Below, in pieces: positions 60,608 to 64,000 of a DNA stretch of 64,000 bases. Made by a program: the position numbers and the translations under genes. The stretch is from an uncultured Bacilli bacterium. GTDB lineage: Bacteria > Bacillota_I > Bacilli_A > RF39 > UBA660. The stretch's first letter is position 1, and every line of letters begins with the position of its first letter. Location: NCBI GenBank assembly GCA_934130405.1, contig CAKOXX010000001.1:184732-248731 (forward strand), written 5' to 3'. Under the pieces are notes generated by a model. That model ran no database searches. It saw only the letters and a program-made list of their open reading frames with translations, and had not been told where the DNA came from.

Positions 60608-61645
60608 TTATTTGTCGTTTTTTAATATTAACATTGCATCCCCGAATGAGAAAAATCTATATCTTTCTTCAACGGCATGATTATAAGCTTTTAAGATAAA
60701 CTCTTTAGTAGCAATAGCAGATACTAACATTAATAGGGTTGATTTTGGTAAATGGAAATTAGTAATTAAACCATCAATAGAGTCAACTGTCTTTGATGGG
60801 TATAAGAATAAAGTTGTAAAACCACTATCTTCCTTAAAGATACCAAATTTCTCATAAATTGTTTCAAGAACTCTAGTCGAAGTGGTACCAACTGCTATTA
60901 TTCTTCCACCATTACTTCTAGTATCATTTAATAACTGGGCTGTTTCCTCATCCATCATATAATACTCTGAATGCATCTTATGGTCTTCAATAATGTCTTC
61001 TGTTACTGGGCGAAAAGTTCCAAGTCCAACATGAAGAGTTACATAAGCGATATTAACACCCATTTCTTTTACCTTAGCTAATAATTCTTTAGTAAAATGT
61101 AAACCTGCTGTCGGTGCTGCTGCACTTCCTACTTCTTTAGCATAAACTGTTTGATACCTTGATTGATCTTTTAAAGTCTCATGAATATAAGGTGGTAGTG
61201 GCATAGTTCCAAGTTTATCTAACACTTCATAGAATATGCCATCATAACTAAACTCTACTACTCTGATTCCTTCTTCGCCAATCTCTTTACAAGTAGCTAC
61301 TAAAAGACCATCACCAAAGGAAATCTTATCACCAACATGAATTCTCTTGGCTGGCTTAGTAAGACACTCCCAAGTATCACCTTCAATATTTTTTAATAGT
61401 AATAACTCAATAACTGCTTTAGTTACTTCTTTTTCGCCAATTAATCTAGCTGGTAAGACCTTAGTATTATTTAAAACTAACGTATCTCCTTTTTTTAGAT
61501 ATGTTAAAATATCAGTAAAATGTTTATCAGCAATTGTCTTTTCTTTACAATCTAACACCATGAGTCTTGAACTATCACGTTTTTCTAATGGTGTTTGTGC
61601 TATTAAATCTTTATCTAAATCATAATCAAATTCATCTAATCTCAT
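60608..61645 (-). CDS. queA: S-adenosylmethionine:tRNA ribosyltransferase-isomerase QueA
   Basis: 345 residues: [24 protein letters not shown] at the start, LPARLIG, PLPPYIH, and [10 protein letters not shown] (the family signature), [14 protein letters not shown]. It makes epoxyqueuosine in tRNA. Its ATG follows the ruvB stop directly, and queA-ruvB-ruvA-yebC read as one operon, the classical Gram-positive order. Confidence 0.95.
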   Translation of the reverse strand: MRLDEFDYDLDKDLIAQTPLEKRDSSRLMVLDCKEKTIADKHFTDILTYLKKGDTLVLNNTKVLPARLIGEKEVTKAVIELLLLKNIEGDTWECLTKPAKRIHVGDKISFGDGLLVATCKEIGEEGIRVVEFSYDGIFYEVLDKLGTMPLPPYIHETLKDQSRYQTVYAKEVGSAAAPTAGLHFTKELLAKVKEMGVNIAYVTLHVGLGTFRPVTEDIIEDHKMHSEYYMMDEETAQLLNDTRSNGGRIIAVGTTSTRVLETIYEKFGIFKEDSGFTTLFLYPSKTVDSIDGLITNFHLPKSTLLMLVSAIATKEFILKAYNHAVEERYRFFSFGDAMLILKNDK

Positions 61646-62665
61646 CTAAATCATCCCCCCAAACAAATTATTTTGGTAACTAATATGTAATTGTTCATAA
61701 GCTTTCGGTGTAACACACCTTCCTCTAGTTGTTCTTTTCAAATACCCTTCTTGCAATAAATATGGTTCCATTACATCTTCGATGGTTGATACTTCTTCTC
61801 CAATACTACTAGCTAAAGCTTCAATTCCCACCGGTCCACCATTAAATCTTTCAATAATAGCTCTTAATAATTGATGGTCAGCTTCATCAAGGCCACCTTT
61901 ATCAACTTTCAATTTTTCTAACGCTTTCTGCATCTCTTCTAAGTCGATTATCTCTTTTTTATCTACTAGAGCAAAATCTCTTACTCTTTTAAATAAACGA
62001 TTAGCAATTCTTGGAGTGCCTCTACTTCTTTTAGCAAGTTCTAAAGCGGCATCATCAGCAATATCCATTTTTAAAACTCGACTAGTTCTTTTAATGATTT
62101 CCATCAATTCTTTATCAGTATAGAATTTTAGTTTCGAAACAATTCCAAATCTATCTCTTAAAGGACTTGATAAATCACCCGCTCTAGTAGTAGCCCCTAC
62201 TAAGGTAAAAGGTGGTAAGTCAATTTTTATATTACGTGAATTTCCTTCACTACCAATAATTATATCAAGAGTAAAATCTTCCATAGCTGGATAAAGTATT
62301 TCCTCAATATATCTTGGCATACGGTGTATCTCATCAATAAATAAGACATCACCGGGTTCTAAGGTTGATAAGATAGCAGCTAAGTCGCCACTTTTTTCGA
62401 TAGAAGGTCCACTAGCAGTTTTGATATTAACACCTAACTCTCTAGCAATAATATAAGCAAGAGTTGTCTTTCCAAGACCTGGTGGTCCATATAATAAGAC
62501 ATGGTCTAAAACTTCATTACGCATTTTAGCAGCTTCGATAAAAACATGAATATTTTCCTTCACTTCACTCTGACCAATATATTCATCAAGAACTAACGGA
62601 CGAATACTACTTTCTAGCACTTCATCAGTCTCTTGCTCTTCACTACTTACTACTCTCTCTTCCAA
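61646..62665 (-). CDS. ruvB: Holliday junction helicase subunit RuvB
   Basis: 339 residues. Walker [12 protein letters not shown], Walker B IDEIHRM, sensor 1 [18 protein letters not shown], and the [16 protein letters not shown] winged helix at the end. It drives branch migration with RuvA. The start is TTG at 62665 with GAAGG upstream; no better ATG is near. Followed directly by queA. Confidence 0.95.
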   Translation of the reverse strand: MEERVVSSEEQETDEVLESSIRPLVLDEYIGQSEVKENIHVFIEAAKMRNEVLDHVLLYGPPGLGKTTLAYIIARELGVNIKTASGPSIEKSGDLAAILSTLEPGDVLFIDEIHRMPRYIEEILYPAMEDFTLDIIIGSEGNSRNIKIDLPPFTLVGATTRAGDLSSPLRDRFGIVSKLKFYTDKELMEIIKRTSRVLKMDIADDAALELAKRSRGTPRIANRLFKRVRDFALVDKKEIIDLEEMQKALEKLKVDKGGLDEADHQLLRAIIERFNGGPVGIEALASSIGEEVSTIEDVMEPYLLQEGYLKRTTRGRCVTPKAYEQLHISYQNNLFGGMI

Positions 62666-62689
62666 CCTTCGTCACCATCGCTTTCGTTT

Positions 62690-63250
62690 TTATTTTAAGA
62701 ATAAACTTAAGGCTTGTTTAATTTGATTTTCAATTGTTTCACTACTATCTACTTTAGCTAAAACTGTTTTGATTTCTTTTTCTTTATAACCAAGTCCTAG
62801 TAAAGCATCATGTACTTCCATCAAGGAGTTACTGTCAGTCATCTCTTCGCCTTCTAAGTCTTCTAACTTACCTTTTAAATCAAGTACTATCTGTTTAGCA
62901 AGTTTATCGCCTATCTTTGGAAACTTTTTAAGGTATAAGATATTCTCTCTTTCGATAGCATCTTTTATTCCTCCTAAACTTCCAGTAGCAAGAATCGGTA
63001 ATGCCATCTTTGGTCCTAAGCCTTTAACACCGATTAGTTTTAAAAACATTTCTTTTTCATTTTTTTCTTTAAAACCAAATAGTAAATGTTCATCTTCTTT
63101 TATCTGTTGATAAAGATAAACTTTATATTCTTTTCCTTCTACAAAAGAAAAAGGATTGGGTGTATATATAAAGTACCCAATGTTGTTTGTTTCTAAGATA
63201 ATGGCATTAGAAACTATTTCTTTAACTGTCCCAATCATATAGTCATACAT
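62690..63250 (-). CDS. ruvA: Holliday junction binding subunit RuvA
   Basis: 186 residues, slightly shorter than typical RuvA: OB domain (MYDYMIGTVKEIV... YFIYTPNP), helix-hairpin-helix repeats (LIGVKGLGPKMAL, FPKIGDKLAKQIV) and the C-terminal RuvB-binding domain (MEVHDALLGLGYKEKEI). AGGTGTTACT precedes the ATG. Lies 8 bases after yebC. Confidence 0.94.
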   Translation of the reverse strand: MYDYMIGTVKEIVSNAIILETNNIGYFIYTPNPFSFVEGKEYKVYLYQQIKEDEHLLFGFKEKNEKEMFLKLIGVKGLGPKMALPILATGSLGGIKDAIERENILYLKKFPKIGDKLAKQIVLDLKGKLEDLEGEEMTDSNSLMEVHDALLGLGYKEKEIKTVLAKVDSSETIENQIKQALSLFLK

Positions 63251-63258
63251 AGTAACAC

Positions 63259-63981
63259 CTAGTTTTCTTTAATATTACAGTAAACATTTTGAACATCGTC
63301 GATATCTTCTAAAAGTTCGTAAAGTTTTTCAACTTTTTCACGTGTCTCATCATCTACTTCTACTTCATTTTGTGCGACATATGTAACTTCTGATGTTAAA
63401 AATTCAGCTACTCCCATATTAGCAAGAGCATCTTTTACTTTGATAAAGTCTTCTGGCTTAGTAGTAATCATATAACTTTCATCAAGTTTTTCCATATCAA
63501 GTGCTCCCGCATCAAGGGCTGTCATCATTACCTCGTCTTCATCATACTCATTAGGAATTTCAATTAAACCAACACGGTCAAATAGATAACTAACAGAACC
63601 ATCTGTTCCTAAGTTTCCACCATGTTTTGTGAATGTACTTCTTACAAATGATGCTGTTCTATTTCTATTATCAGTTAAACAATCTACCATAAAAGCTGTT
63701 CCACTTGGTCCATATCCTTCATAACGAACTGTTTCATAATGTTCATTTTCGCCGGCACCTTTAGCTTTATCAATTGCTTTTTGAATATTATCTTTTGGCA
63801 TATTAGCAGCTTTAGCTTTTTCAACTACTAATCTTAAACTTGGATTAGCATCAGGGTCTGGTGTACCACTCTTAGCAGCTACATAAAGTTCCTTTGCCAA
63901 TTTTTGAAATACTTTTCCTCTAGCAGCATCTATTAATCCTTTTTTACGATGAATAGTTGCCCATTTAGAATGTCCACTCAT
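63259..63981 (-). CDS. YebC/PmpR family translational regulator
   Basis: 240 residues with the YebC start SGHSKWATIHRKKGLIDAARG, VEKAKAANMPKDNIQKAI, YEGYGPSGTAFMVD and FTKHGGNLGTDGSV. Long described as transcription factors; members of the family are now known to ease ribosome stalling at proline runs, like EF-P, which is also here. GAGGAGTGAGATAA precedes the ATG; the promoter is outside the window. Confidence 0.93.
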   Translation of the reverse strand: MSGHSKWATIHRKKGLIDAARGKVFQKLAKELYVAAKSGTPDPDANPSLRLVVEKAKAANMPKDNIQKAIDKAKGAGENEHYETVRYEGYGPSGTAFMVDCLTDNRNRTASFVRSTFTKHGGNLGTDGSVSYLFDRVGLIEIPNEYDEDEVMMTALDAGALDMEKLDESYMITTKPEDFIKVKDALANMGVAEFLTSEVTYVAQNEVEVDDETREKVEKLYELLEDIDDVQNVYCNIKEN

Positions 63982-64000
63982 TTATCTCACTCCTCTTTTC

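Noticed and set aside
1..64000. CRISPR arrays, rRNA and tRNA genes, insertion sequences
   Set aside because: I looked for regularly spaced repeats, conserved rRNA/tRNA segments and transposase genes with terminal repeats and saw none; the only transposase-related gene is the Rpn-type nuclease at 12751-13590.

Overview
This is about 64 kb of AT-rich DNA (roughly 30% G+C by eye) from a low-GC Gram-positive bacterium. The gene set is that of an endospore-forming Bacillota, probably a gut lineage of Bacilli near the Erysipelotrichia/RF39 types; the lineage is inferred from gene content only. Sporulation genes are spread along the window: the spoIIGA-sigE pair, a spoIIIAH-like gene, a spoIIQ-like M23 gene, gerE, gerM, cotJB-cotJC and a yqfQ-like gene. 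Almost everything lies on the minus strand, so operons read right to left.

Layout from left to right. 0-2.3 kb: ymfH (partial) and yfmF, M16-type proteins linked to EF-P modification, then deoD. 2.3-6.3 kb: a tandem pair of large surface proteins (TasA-like N-terminus, C-type-lectin-like C-terminus) behind a structured leader with an attenuator-like hairpin. 6.3-13.6 kb: a lipoprotein, small unknown genes, rmuC, a rhodanese, a stand-alone TasA-like protein, gerM, gerE, spoIIIAH and an Rpn-type nuclease with a duplicated tail. 13.9-20.5 kb: recD2, mtaB and a type IV pilus-like pair (pilC, pilD). 20.6-23.8 kb: yqfQ-like, a queuosine-precursor transporter and spoIIGA-sigE. 23.8-27.9 kb: a second copy of the TasA/lectin pair with its own leader. 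27.9-30.2 kb: a probable secreted metallopeptidase cassette attached to the end of the mutL-miaA operon. 30.2-35.1 kb: miaA, mutL, a pilin and uvrC. 35.1-40.5 kb: an accessory island holding a frameshifted AAA ATPase, an ABC exporter with an unknown partner, a GNAT enzyme and an ORF6N remnant. 40.5-44.6 kb: ftsQ-murB-murG and a phosphohexomutase. 44.7-48.5 kb: a 1250-residue repeat protein with an exact 1206-bp internal tandem period. 48.5-53.6 kb: an inactive NodB-like protein, a pssE/pssD pair, a glycosyltransferase, a zinc ribbon and a membrane protein. 53.6-55.4 kb: spoIIQ-like and cotJ genes. 55.4-64 kb: a Mn-type pyrophosphatase, galE, efp, rpmG, tig, queA, ruvB, ruvA and yebC.

Several genes connect functionally. 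YfmF/YmfH and EF-P (with its modifiable Lys32) belong to one pathway. QueA and the VUT-family transporter both point to queuosine tRNA modification. SpoIIQ and SpoIIIAH form the forespore-mother cell channel in known spore formers. PilC, PilD and the pilin form part of a pilus or pseudopilus system whose ATPase is not in the window.

The most unusual content is the duplicated TasA/lectin operon. Its lectin-like domain carries a 41-codon patch that changes in concentrated fashion between copies while the intervening codons stay identical at the DNA level. Each copy of the operon also has a conserved leader RNA candidate. Second is the metallopeptidase cassette (27.9-30.2 kb), which resembles a type VII secretion effector locus.
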